A stretch of 64,000 bases of DNA from Pterobdella sp. o SKG-2022. Lineage: Eukaryota; Annelida; Clitellata; Hirudinida; Piscicolidae. The stretch lies in NCBI GenBank assembly GCA_964035795.1, contig OZ038322.1:5570925-5634924 (forward strand), given 5' to 3'. The notes beneath the pieces were generated by a model that was not told where the DNA came from, did no database searches, and saw only the letters and a program-made list of their open reading frames with translations. Position numbers and translations under genes: made by a program. Of this stretch, positions 50,005-61,658 are shown one piece after another; positions within the stretch are counted from its first letter, which is position 1, and every line of letters begins with the position of its first letter.

Positions 50005-50215
50005 TCTAAGTCTTTTTCTGGAAAATTTATTAAAAATAGCTTTGCTAATAGTTTATTAATTGTTTTACCCTGTTAGACTAGTTTTCAGACTTTAAAACGT
50101 GGTTTTCAAATTTTTTTTGCTCGGCTCTTCTGACTGTCTCACGCCTTATATAGGCTCGCATTGTCGTTCCCCCTACAAAACGTCATGACTAAAGTTAGTC
50201 ATTTACCAGTTAGTC
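50005..50215 (-). promoter_or_regulatory. MMP-B promoter: TATA box and TGACTAA repeats
   Basis: On the - strand, GCCTATATAAGGCG at ~50143-50157, about 145 bp before the ATG. Further upstream (50180-50217) ATGACTAACTGG and ATGACTAACTTTAGTCATGA give three TGACTAA words, one mismatch from the AP-1 site TGACTCA. AP-1 is a classic regulator of MMP genes in other animals. A similar block stands at the same distance in copy C. Confidence 0.55.
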
Positions 50216-51100
50216 ATCTTTTTGAAAGTCTTACATAAGAACAAATCATAAAATGACGCATAATGAGATTTTTCTTTGAAAAGTCACGCTTCAATTGTTC
50301 TGAATAATAAGACGTTTCAAACGTGATATCTTACTTGTATAATAAACCTCAATTTTCAATATTTTTTATTAGTTTATTCACAAAGTAAATTGAAGTTCTT
50401 AGTGAATAACTTAATAATGTGTTATCATAACTTCATTTTTTGATGTAAAAATTGGTTTTATGAATTGGTATAGTATCGTTCCATCAGAGTCATCCAATTT
50501 TGTCTTATTCAACAACTTTCATATTTTTTTTGTTCAATAATATTTAATCTTTCAGATTAGTTTCAAATCCCTTTTTCATTATTAAGTATTAGTTTCATCA
50601 AAATTGCGTATTTTTATGTTGTAGGTGATGTCTACTCCATCAGTACACCTGGGCTTGAAGTATGTCATACCAAATAAACTACTAGTGATTACAAGAATTA
50701 CTAGACAATTATAGAATCATTACTACTGCTAATATTGGCAGACTTCATTAAATGTAACCATGCTTGAAGTATCTACATTTTTTAACTTCAAAGATTTTTC
50801 TAACCAAATAGCCTGAAATCTACCATGATACTATTTTGAATCATGATTAAATTTTTTATGTAGCTGGTGTTTTTGGCATTCACGATCGCACAAAAATCAA
50901 TGCAGATACCGCGTTTCAAAAAATATTTTCATCTAAATCGTGTCTTAGTCAGTGAGCGACTACCTTTTTTTAGTATAGAAGAGGTAAAAAATATTTTTGT
51001 GGAAAAGAAGCCTAGCGCGAATGATAAAACTTTTGCAGGGAAGAAAGAGGATCAGAGCCAGCAATCTCAAATAGCTCTTCATTTGCCATTTTGTTTTTTC
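50215..51100. other. Intergenic between MMP-B and a LINE relic
   Basis: Nothing recognised. An 81-codon + strand reading at 50867-51112 has no family features. Confidence 0.4.
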
Positions 51101-52330
51101 AATTTCTCGTGAAAGCAATTTTAAGCATCTTGTAAAAGAAGCATCATGTCCAGATTCCTGTTTTCAATATGTTGTCCAAGTCACACTGCCATGAAGAAAA
51201 AGGCTTAGAACACATGCTTCGTGAACTCTGACCTTTGTGCAAATGCTGAGATGCTGATTTTTTCAAACACGTTTGATTAGTCTATCAAAAGCCATAGGAA
51301 GCTTTTCTTATTTTTTATAGTGATTTCACAATCGATACTCGTGCTTTCAAATAGCGTAAAACCGAGATAGTCGAACTGTGATTTTTGGAACTTGAAAACA
51401 CGGATACAAATATTATCAGGCTTATAGTAAAACAAAAATTTTTGCATGCATTATCAAAACAGCTGAGAAAGATCTTGTAGATAGCTTAGAAAAGACACAC
51501 GTTGAGCAACGTTATTGCATAAAAGCAATTTGCGAACAATAACTCTTGGTTTTGCTTGAAACCGAAATCGTGCAAGCTTGAATAAAGTATTATCATCTAA
51601 GTTGAAAAAGTCAATGTCTTTGTCTAAAAAGCCATTAACTGATTTTAAACATAGAGAAAATATAAACCAAACAGAGTTGGTGCAAATACACAGCTTTGTT
51701 TGGCACTAAATAGAAAAGGGTTAAAAATCTGACCATCAAACTGCACTGTGGCTAGCACACTCTTGCTAAACAAACGTACCAATGCAAAAAGGATTGGAGA
51801 ACAAACAGTTTCCATAAAAACGATATATTGAGATTTTCACTCTACCAAATTAAATGCATCTAATCATAAGTTGATGAAAAAACTAACCTAGCTTAAAAAA
51901 GTTTGGATGGAATCTTATCACAACTAGATACACTGCTAGAACGTAGGCTGCAAAGGACCGAAAACACTTTTGATTGATCAAGGGTTTTACTTAAAGGATG
52001 TAGCACAAAAGAGTTAGGAAAGTTATCATTTCAGTTATGGTTGAATGTAACTTCTACTTTAAAAAGCTCACTTTAGTGTCAAACCCATCTATCAAGTTTT
52101 TGCCCGGCATCTTTTTGAACTGTGCCACTGTCCTTTTATGTAACATTGCACGATTTTGCATTTGTGCTTGTGACTTTTGAAATACAGATTAAAAAATTAC
52201 TCACGTTGTCCGAATCTTTAGCAGATTTGAGAATAGAGTGCAACCCAGTCATCTTTTATGTCATTGCGTACTTGAAGTTTTGCCAAAGCACAAGAATCTT
52301 CAACAACATCTAAAAAAAAACAACGTAAAA
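51100..52330 (-). mobile_element. Heavily decayed LINE relic, reversed
   Basis: On the - strand, over several frames, RT motifs appear in the right order: VRNDIKDDWVALYSQ (linker, ~52230), then TVQFDGQIFNPF, then CVFAPTLFGLYFLYV (~51680), matching the 'GVKQGCVLAPTLFGIYF' box of one LINE group. LLLCNNVAQRV stands in place of the YADD box, followed by FTKHVF*AFFFMAV*LGQHIE near the thumb. It has many stops and is among the oldest elements in the window. Confidence 0.6.
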
Positions 52331-54060
52331 AATAACCAAAAAAGGCTCATGGAAGCAAATAACAATTTGAAAAAAAAAATTGTTCTAGTAATAGGACTAA
52401 TCAATCCCTCAAAAAACAACATTGAAAGCCTTCAAAAAAAGGAAACTCCAAAAAAGCATCAAGAAACAAGGTGTACCTTCGGTACAAAGGTTTTCGTAAG
52501 TCAAACCCTTCAAAATTATTTTATTGAAAAATTTAATAAGAATACTTCCAACCTACAATAAATCCGACATACAACCAACCACTCGAAATCACTCGAATTT
52601 AACATTCTCTTACATAAAACCCAACAAACATAGAAATAAGACCAATCCTAAACCCATAGGGTATCTGATAGATTTTGGAAAAAATATATTGAACCGCTAA
52701 CAAGCACAAAAACACTAAAAAATACAGTTTCTAAAGTCTATCAAACTATGATTTCCTCTCAACACTAATTTGACCCCAATTCTGATATTGGATCTCTCAA
52801 TAGAAACGTTCCGAAAGATTCAACAACCAAATTCAATTTTTTGATTAAATATATCTCAGCAACAAATTATCGATTTCAGTAACGGTAGTTTTTTTCAAAG
52901 CTATGAAAAAAGTTCCAATAGATTTATTTAGGAACACAAAAAATTTTTTTGAGATACAAACATACTTGAAAAAGTTACTTAGTTAACGAAAAGCTTTGTA
53001 TTTCAATAAAATTTATTTGTGTTCCTAAATATACTCGTTTGATTGTGGTTAATGTAAAATTATTATGTTAACAGATAATATCTTCACTTCAAATGGTTTG
53101 CTTTTTAAACAATTTTCAGTATTAACAGAAAGCTTTTTTCTGATTGTTGAACATAAAAATAGAAGCTATGCCTCTAAATCTGAAATTTTACATCAAATAA
53201 GTGAATGACTACGTGAAAAGAAACTAGGTTGCTCCCTTTTTGTGAAACTTTCACATGGCTTCAAATAAATACTATTTTAACATGAAGAAAATTATGAAAA
53301 ACCTATTCTAACATTTTAGACCGAAGCATAAACAGGCTCCCAGTGGGAGCGGTTAGGGTCAGGGAGATGACAAACTTCAATAATTTCCCTTTCATTTTAT
53401 TTTTTAGAAAACGAAACAGTAAGCACGTAATCATATCCGATTTTCATAAAAGTGAAAAGATTGAATCGGAATTGGTTGGAAATACTATCTAAAAAACTCG
53501 AAAAAAATAAGTAAATTAATTTTATAGAATCTCAAATTGACTTTTTCACTAAAGTAAACACTTGATCACCAAAAACATGTTTGACGGTAGAATTCATTCG
53601 TATAGGGAACTCCACACTATCCGAGAATAAATCGATTACGCGTAAAAGCTCGACACCACAACTACACACTATTAACGACCGAAAAGTTAAGTAAAAAACT
53701 CGAGTAATTCAAAAATAAGATTTTTTTCTCAAATGAAACATGCTTCAACTACAGAACCTACATTGGGGAAACTCCCAGAAACGTTCATTACGATGGAGCA
53801 AACATGTGTTTAAAAAGGGTAATCTGTCGAGAACCTATTTATTAACCCATTTTAAACGCTCTAATGGGCAATTTTCAACAAGGTTTTAGCAGGGAAAACA
53901 TCTAAGAAGCCTTTTGCACCCAATTTTAATAATTTTTAAAAAAATTAGAAAACTGCTTTGAAGTATTAGTTTAAGGCCATAAATTACTATGTGTTACAAA
54001 AAGTTATTTTTTTACGATACTTTTCTAGTGAAATTCCAGAGAAAATCAACAAAAACCCAC
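52330..54060. other. Intergenic between the LINE relic and MMP-C
   Basis: AT-rich. A 107-codon Lys/Asn-rich reading (52238-52561) is low-complexity and probably chance. Holds the foldback copy listed at 52925. Confidence 0.4.
52925..53050. repeat. Foldback element
   Basis: Arms TTTAGGAACACAAA..TTTTTTGAGATACAAA and TTTGTATTTCAATAAAATTTATTTGTGTTCCTAAA are inverted copies. The centre carries GTTACTTAGTTAACGAAAAG. Sequence beyond the right arm (ATACTCGTTTGATTGTGG) is shared with the copy at 27.1 kb. Confidence 0.75.
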
Positions 54061-54065
54061 TTTGA

Positions 54066-54240
54066 AGTTTTTATTAAAAAAGAATTACATGAATATCTTT
54101 GGTATATAAAAACTACAAATGTAAGAATCAAAAAGCGTTGTAAAAAATAGTTGAAAAACAAAAAAAACGCAGATGATTAAAGTTTTGAAGCTCATGTTGA
54201 AATTCCAATCGAAAAGTTTTATCACAGTAACGCTCTATTA
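54066..54240. repeat. MMP-C 3' flank, duplicated in MMP-B
   Basis: Counterpart of 48208-48385; the blocks and their order are described there. Non-coding. Confidence 0.8.
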
Positions 54241-54404
54241 TAAAATATATCTAGCTGGTACGTATATGAACAAATTATCTTCATAAATACTTTATAAATA
54301 AATTCAAAAATGAAAGATTCTATCATTGTTTCAAAGACAAAAAGTTTTGCTGATCAACATAAAATCTTTAAAGTCTTTTAAATGTGAAAAAAAAGAAAAC
54401 AAAT

Positions 54405-55886
54405 TTATCTTCTGAAATAATATCTCCAAAACCAGTACCACCAGTTTCTGTCAGGGACATAATACCTCTGAGTAGTGGTGGTAGTTGTAGTAGTTGTGGT
54501 TGTGGTGGTGAAATCTGGGTTGACTGGAAGAGTGTTACTTCTAGTTCTGCGACCTAAAAGATTGTTGATTATACATTGAATTATCATCGCAATAATATTC
54601 AAGTTTTCAATAGAATCTGTGTTTTTTCGACAAAGATTATATTTGTTTAAACACTCACCATATAGATATACAATTCCATTGACGTCGTCAGTGCCGAGTC
54701 TGAAGTATTGACGGTAGAAGTAATAAGGGTACATTACAGCAGCTCTATCCCTCGAATGATCCAAGCCCAGTATGTGGCCAATTTCGTGTACCATGACTTG
54801 CTCATAATTTGGTCCTAGTTAGGGTTCAAATAAAATGATTTTAGCAAAGATAAGATTCAAATTTTAAAATGTATGAATCATATAAAAACATATAAAAGAC
54901 AGAATTGAAGACATATATAAAGGTACCTCCTACAGAGTTGCTTGACCATCTTTCATCGTTATCAACATGCAGAAGACCATCTTCAGGGAAATAGGCATGG
55001 GCTAATGTATCGCCTTCGCCATCAAATGGACTACCATCTCCATGATCGCCACTATAAAAGTCTATTAAGATGTCAGCATTTCCACTCATAACAGGCCTGA
55101 AACTCAGCCTCGCAACGTCGCTCCAGTACTGGAGAGTGATGTTTGGTGTTTTATGCGTCCATAAAAATTTGAAATTCTTTTGATGAATAATTCAACAAAA
55201 GTTTCAATTTAATTTACCTTGAAAGCACTTGAAGTTTGTTGATTGACTAAAGCTCTGTCTTGCAGGTTGTAGGACTTGGTGGGATATGACCTAATATGGT
55301 ATGTCAGGCTTGTTCGTCGCCATCTCGCTGTTGATTGATAAAGGGATGAAGTAATGAAAATTAATTTTTCATGTATCATTTTAATCTATAAAAATTGCAT
55401 CAAAATTTTATAATCTCATATATATTCCTTTATTAAAAACCTGCGGCAACGAAGCGCTTGGAGAGAGAAATTCTGGGTCTTTTGTTGTCCTTCACTCCGC
55501 AACGTGGAGTCTCCAACAGCTCCACTGTTTCAGCGTCTAATTTTCCAGTTTGATTGATTCCAGCATTATATTGTATTTCTTCAATGACACTTTTCAAATT
55601 TTTTGTAGCAATAGGTCCTCTTTCTCTAGAATCATCTTTTGCTTCACCATAACCATACTTTCTCATAAATGTCTGCCGAAAATTTAAATAACAGTAAGGT
55701 TAAACAAATAAAATATGGTCGTTGAAAGTTTGGGAAACTATAATGAAAACCTAGTGAAAAATTTTGATATTCACTCACTAAAAGTTTTTCAGTCCTGTCT
55801 TCATCATCACCTCTTCTTCTTGCTGGTGGAAGAGAATGGACAACTAGCAGAGTTGCTGCCAAAACTAAAATGAACCGGGTTACCAT
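54405..55886 (-). CDS. Matrix metalloproteinase C (six exons, hemopexin-less)
   Basis: Exons in transcript order: 55779-55886, 55441-55672, 55218-55327, 54927-55128, 54659-54814, 54405-54553; 318 residues. Exon 2 is one codon shorter than in A and B, and the Thr run is shorter (13 Thr). Signal peptide [18 protein letters not shown], followed by a basic and acidic [10 protein letters not shown] segment. Cysteine switch PRCGVKDN; zinc site [12 protein letters not shown] preceded by Val instead of Thr; Met-turn AVMYPYYF. The tail ends [14 protein letters not shown]. Exons 4-6 are almost identical to copy B, pointing to a recent duplication or gene conversion. The exon 2 donor is the weaker GTTTTT where B has GTGATA. 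Confidence 0.93.
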
Positions 55887-56080
55887 TGCAGCTTTTTTTT
55901 TAAATATTAATTTCAAAAATCGTTTGTCGTTTTCAACTTGTTGTTTGTTATCAAAAATCGATTTTCAAAATCTCTTTGTTTGATTTTTTCAGTTTTCTCG
56001 CCTTATATAGGCTCGCGTTGTTGTTCCCCTTAGGAAACCTCACGACTAAAACTAGTCACATAGTAATTAATCACCAACTT
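55887..56080 (-). promoter_or_regulatory. MMP-C promoter, conserved with MMP-B
   Basis: GCCTATATAAGGCGAG on the - strand at ~55998-56013, about 117 bp before the ATG, in the same context as in B (GCGAGCCTATATAAGGCG). Upstream, TGACTAGTTTTAGTCGTGAG (56041-56061) corresponds to the TGACTAA block of B with two changes. Confidence 0.55.
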
Positions 56081-56745
56081 TTAAAATCTTATATAATAAC
56101 AACTCAAAAAATGACGCATAATGAGAATTTTCTCACAAATAAATCATGTCTCAAGAAGCCTCAATAGGGGTCTGCGCTCAACAATGTACTTTTTCTATTA
56201 ACAATCTACACATCTATTATGTTTTTTGGTCCACTGAAACTAAATATGGGTCATTCAATAAAATTTAGTAGTTTTTGCATTCTATGAAAAAAAGTGTATT
56301 GACTTATATAAAATAAAAATAAATAATATCATTGAAAACTTTGACTACGTCTGACATTCACATAAAGAACTTCAGTTGGTACATCGTTTCAAATTACCTT
56401 CTCAAGTAAAACTTTTGATTAATTATCAATAAATATTTCATGAACAACATAAAAACCGAGTTCAAAAGCTTAATACATTACTAACCATATTACTCACACA
56501 AAAACAAACCACCTCAACGCCTTAAAGTGAGTCAAATACGTAAGGAAGACATAATTTCATAATGGTTAAAGCCTATTTCAAGGTTTTCTAGGTGTAAAAG
56601 CTTCATTAAAAAAATGATTTTTAACTAAGAGTTTATATATAATAATATTTCTTATTTTTATCATTAATTTTTAATATTTTAATTATTATCACTATTATTT
56701 TTATTATATTGATTCACTTTTTACATTGACTATTTGTATTATTAT
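56080..56745. other. Intergenic, AT-rich
   Basis: Upstream of MMP-C. I see no exon; it becomes a run of ATTATT/TTATTATT simple sequence toward 56640-56750. Confidence 0.45.
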
Positions 56746-56749
56746 TAGT

Positions 56750-57006
56750 TTATACTATTGCTCTTATTGTTTTTATTACATTGAATAATTGTAAATTACT
56801 ATTGGGACTCGTTTTCTACAATATAATTTTATTACTATTACTAATGAAGTATTATTATGACTACCAGTGAATGAATAGTTTTTACTATTGCTCTTATTGT
56901 TTTTATTACATTGAATAATTGTAAATTACTATTGGGACTCGTTTTCTACAATATGTTTTTATTACTATTACTAATGAAGTATTATCATGACTACTAGTGA
57001 ATGAAT
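56750..57006 (+). repeat. Tandem duplication, two 129-bp units
   Basis: TACTATTGCTCTTATTGTTT starts at about 56754 and again at 56883. Both units run through GAATAATTGTAAATTACTAT and GGGACTCGTTTTCTACAATA to AGTGAATGAAT with only a few differences. Non-coding. Confidence 0.92.
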
Positions 57007-58590
57007 CTTGTGAATGTACATTTTTTATGTCCTTGTTTTTAATTATTTGACAATAAGTTTTTTAAAATCTTTGTTGAACTAAATAAAATAATTGTGAAAA
57101 ATTCGCTTATTTTCGTTAAATTGCAAACAATATTTCGTTATGAATTTCTCTTAATTCATAAATTAATTGAGATGTTTTGATCACGTCTTATTCTGTTAAA
57201 CTTTACCGATGTTGATTTTATCAAACATACTAAACTCTTCTTTATTAAACTATCTTTCCTTGTTTTCCACATAAACACTGTTGAAGCATACTTTAACTCA
57301 AACTTTCTTTCTATTCTGCTGAGGTAAATCCCCAATCTAATAGTTAGTCTTATGTGATCTAAAAACTTCTAAAGTTTATGCCACTATAAACACATTCGTC
57401 GATTGTTTTATGGAGCATTGAAAACTTAATTCTTCACACTACTTTTATAGGGTTTCACGCTGGCCATTCTAAGCCTGTACATTCATTTTCAGTTGTTAAC
57501 TTATGGGACATAGAAAGGTGAATAGCTTTTATTTCCTTAACACAAAGCTTTCCAATATCTTTTCTTCATCATCTTCAGGAAACTAAAATTGATCGTGTTA
57601 TGAATCTCACATCAATGAAGTTGATACTCCAAAAATTAATTCACGTTTTCTCATAGTTGAACATTAACTTGTTGAAAAACTCATTTTCCTCCCAAGTTTT
57701 TTCCCAGAGTTGCAAAGCTGCGATAATGCTCCATCCACTTTTTAAATCTTTTTAACCAATTTTTATTAAAAGAGATATTCGAATTTTTAAGAATTTTTCT
57801 ATCGTTTAAGATTTCCATGGAATCAAACAGTAGGCCAAATTTTTCAATTTTTCTTTCACTCATCATTTGATAAAAATTCTGGTTTTGATTTTTTCGTTTT
57901 TAGGTTCCAGAAATTCGAATTTTTCAACCTTGTCGAAGGTCAATATACTTCAATATAAACAAACACAATGGTTTGAATTCATAAGATTTACAGTGAAATC
58001 CTTTTTTGATATATTCATTATTTAATACCTCAAGTTCAAATTTAATTGCAAAAAAAGGTCTTTAAACGACATAAATAGGTTTCTTATAATCGCTACACGA
58101 AATCTGAGCTGTATAACCTTCAAAAAGTTATAAAATACTGAAGATTCTCAAAACAATTGCTATTCCAACTTCAAATTTTAATATAAATTTTGAAATAAAA
58201 AAAATTAGCAATAAATATTTGATAAATATTAATGATAGTATATGAACATAATCAGAATAATTATTTAAAAAATAATTAATTAAATTTATTTTAATGCTAA
58301 ATTCCCATTCTATCACTTGAATTCATTCATTATTGAATATTGCTGCAAATTCTCCATACTGAAATCGTCCCGTTTATCTTTGAATGGAAATCAAATTTTA
58401 AAACATGATAAAAAATCAATGGAAAAAATATTTATTCTTCGTGTTCATTTGTTACTTGAAGCTCAATTCCAACACATGAAGAGTTCAATACAACAAAATT
58501 TAATTTTCATACAGGCTAAAATAATTATTTAAATAATCATTTGAAAGATTAATCTTAATTTAATTCTTCTCAGCCATTCAGTAACAAGTA
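57006..58590. other. Intergenic, no gene seen
   Basis: Short readings at 57681-57866 (-), 58128-58316 (-) and 58317-58532 (+) have no family features. At 57530-57590 the - strand carries CCTGAAGATGATGAAG, then GAAAGCTTTGTG, a diverged copy of the foldback-family core. Confidence 0.45.
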
Positions 58591-58599
58591 TAATTAGTG

Positions 58600-58775
58600 T
58601 TTATACTGTTAGTAGATAAATATATCGATAGACGTGATATATTTAAATATAAGTATGCGAAAAAATAACAAGTATCGATTGATGTGATATAAATATAAAT
58701 ATATATAAAAAAATAAATAAATATATATATATATATATATATATAAGTATGTGGAAACATAACAAGTAGTGTCTT
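58600..58775. repeat. (AT)n microsatellite with internal duplication
   Basis: ATATATATATATATATATAT at ~58722-58744. It is flanked by two copies of ATAAGTATGNGRAAANATAACAAGTA (58650 and 58744). Confidence 0.85.
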
Positions 58776-59104
58776 TATCGTTGTTTCAAGCATGCACAAT
58801 ATTCAAAATTAATATTACTTCCTCTATTGAAAGCTATTTGCACAAGTAATGTTTTCAATAGGGGTAGAGAGATCTTGCTTGGAACAGGACAAAGTGGTTT
58901 CTGTAAGCAGTAGTTTTACATAAGCTTTCTTTTTTTTTGTTATCTCCATACTTTCTTGTAGAGCAGAGAAACCTTTGAAGAAGTTACCAACAATAATAAT
59001 AAGATATTTCCAATTAGAGCAATGTTTATCAAAAAGATTCTTTGAATTTTATGCTGAAATTTTTTACTTTTTATAAAAACATTGTTGAGAGAACAGTAAA
59101 TTTA

Positions 59105-60067
59105 TTAACTTAATGCCCAGTTTTTGACCCAATCAGCAACTATTTTTTCATTTTCGTTCATTTTTTCTTTCTCTTCCACAGGAATTCTTTCTTCTGAGCA
59201 CGATAACAGCGCTAAAGACTTTAAAACAAAAGTTATAAATTTATTTTCAATGATGGTTCAATTCATAGCTAACTTTTTCTAGATTCGCTTCCATCAACAA
59301 AGTACTTCTCTTCAAGCTGTGAATTTTCGATAAAACATCATGTATGAGAAAGCTTTTGCGGGATAAAACTTTAATGTTTCTAAGAACTTATTCAGTTAAA
59401 TAAATAAATAAGATGAAAAATGAAATAAACTCAAAATTTCAAATATATACTTGCTGAATTTTTTTAATTGCTTCAGAATGAGTCGGTAATGGCTGGTGAA
59501 GAGAACTAGCGAAACTTTTTGAAAGAGAAGTTTTTTATTATATATCTCGGCTTCTTTCTCATCACTTCCTAAAGGTTTCATGACGTCCCAATCAAACTCA
59601 AGTTGAGTTTTTTTGTGGCTTAAATTCTTTGTTTCTTTAAACAATTTTTCATCAAGCTTTCTGTTCAACATTTCATTTATTTCTTCTTTCATGTTGATTT
59701 CATCAAGCTTATTAATGTTCAACTTCACAAAAGATCCAATAGTCACTCTGTGCTTCATATTATCCCAACATAAAATTCTTAATTCCTCATTCAAATTCTT
59801 GCCATCTAACTGTTTCAAAATACGATTTTTAATGCCACAAGATATTTTTTTTCTGCATCGGACAAGATGTCCCATCATTTGCGCCTGAAAACATGTCAAA
59901 TTTCAAAAATACAACCCCACGTTTGTGATCAAAAAAATTAATCATCTCATTATAATACTTAATTTTTAGGTTTAAAAAGTGTTCCAACCTCTAGGTCGTA
60001 ATTGTTTCTTAAGGTCTCGAAACTTTTGATGGTGGTTTCTCCAGGACACTCGGCCTTATAAAGGTAG
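59105..60067 (-). CDS. 3' part of an unrecognised gene (four exons)
   Basis: Exons in transcript order: 59989-60067, 59451-59884, 59274-59379, 59105-59218. All three junctions agree in phase (0, 2, 0) and end at a stop with AATAAA-like sequence just after (TTAATAAATTT). The visible part is ~244 residues and begins mid-codon, so a 5' exon ending in phase 2 is missing. It starts YLYKAECPGETTIKSFETLR, continues AQMMGHLVRCRKKISCGIKN and has a charged, probably helical middle (KLDEINMKEEINEMLNRKLD). It ends EKIVADWVKNWALS. There are few Cys after the first 50 residues and no membrane segment. I do not recognise the family. It could be the C-terminal part of the antistasin-type gene upstream, which is on the same strand, but the phases would need one more exon between 60.1 and 61.6 kb. 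Confidence 0.62.
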
Positions 60068-60069
60068 CT

Positions 60070-61655
60070 GTTTCAAAAAGTGTTTTTAAAATTCATTATT
60101 TTTAAACTTTCAAAAAATTTTGAGAATTGTATTTGATGAAATTTTTTTTATTAGCATAATTTTTTATCAATATTTATAAAAAATTGAAGATTTTGAGTTT
60201 GACTTTTGAAGGGGAACACAAAAACCGAAAGACATCGATTAATAATGGTATAAAAACTTATCGAACGTTTGTATTTATTCAAAATTTTAATTTATATAAA
60301 GGTGAATAAAATAATTACTTCGTAGGCAAAGTCTCAGGTTGAGTGTTATGAAACTTTAATATTAAAATGCACAAAAACCTTGTAATAAAAAGCATGTTTA
60401 TTTGACCTCAAATCCTGAAACTATCTAACATACAATCGAGTCCTTCAAAGTGTCTTGTGTCAATACAAACTGTGACGTCTTACTAAAAATAAATATGATT
60501 TAAATTTATATAGGACTTCATAGCTTTCGTTTTATTTTTTGAGGTTAATTTATTTTAATTAATTTTTATCTTAAAATATATATACCCAAAAATAATTAAC
60601 TAAACTAGCCTAGTAACAAAAACGATTTGAATCAAACAAAAGTATAAAATTTAAAGACGTCTTCAAGTTTGTATACTTGATAATGGGAGTTCAACTTACG
60701 AAAAGCTTCGTATTATTATTCAGTTAATAAAAGTGTTTGGTTCAAATCGTTTTTGTTACTAGGCTAGTTTAGTTAATCATAATGTTTTTTCCCAAACGCA
60801 TAGCCAATATATTTTTCAAACTAAAAAAGACGACCAATGACATGCAAAGAACTGATGCCAACATTGCGTTTGTGCAACAATGCTTACATCACAAAATAAC
60901 TCCAACATTTGCCAAACTTAAAGCACCTCTTTTGAATGCATAAATCTCTGAAACATAAGTAAAGAAATCATGAAAGATCAATTGAATAAACACCATAGAC
61001 GTCTTGGATATTTAAAATCAAGACACCAAGAAATTTTATACAATCTTCGCAGCATTGTAGTATGTTATACAACAAAATTTAAATTCTATTTCAATATTTT
61101 AGAGTTTTACTTTTATTATTCTTTTCAAGCATTCCAAAAATAATTATTCTGATTTTATCAGATTGACGTACGTATTATAGATTATATCCCTCGAAAGCCT
61201 TTTCTATTTTTTTTAATGAAGCTTTGTTTTTTTTATTACATTTACAACAACGATCACTTTTTTTTTAAATTTACTCAAAAAATGAATGACGATTTGAGAT
61301 TTTACTCGTTTAGCTTTTAATTGAAATTTGTTATCGTAGGCTTTTTTGAACGTATTCCATTGTAGTTTTAATCAAAAAAGCTAAAGGTGATTATGAGTTC
61401 AAGTTTTTTGACCAAAAATATTTTGTTAAAACGACAAAAAGTACTTATCCCAATAACTTCTACATTGTATTGTTCAAGTCTCCAATGAATCAGTCAAAAT
61501 AATCAAAGCATTTTTTTTTTTGAAAATTAAAGTATTCATAATAAATAAGTTAAAATAGAATTCCGAAGATTTTTCCACGATTTTAAGACTCATCATCCTG
61601 AAATGGTGGTTAAAAGAGTAAGTAAGATGCTAACAATAATCGACAACTATCACCC
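60070..61655. other. Intergenic or intronic gap on the - strand
   Basis: No exon recognised. If the 59.1-kb exons and the antistasin gene are one transcription unit, this is an intron. It holds the foldback element at 60596. Confidence 0.4.
60596..60776. repeat. Foldback (MITE-like) element with near-perfect 41-bp arms
   Basis: The left arm (60596-60637, starting TTAACTAAACTAGCCTAGTA) and right arm (60733-60776, ending TACTAGGCTAGTTTAGTTAA) are inverted copies with about one mismatch. The ~95-bp centre carries CAACTTACGAAAAGCTTCGT. This is the best preserved, and so probably youngest, member of the family here. Confidence 0.88.
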
Positions 61656-61658
61656 AAC

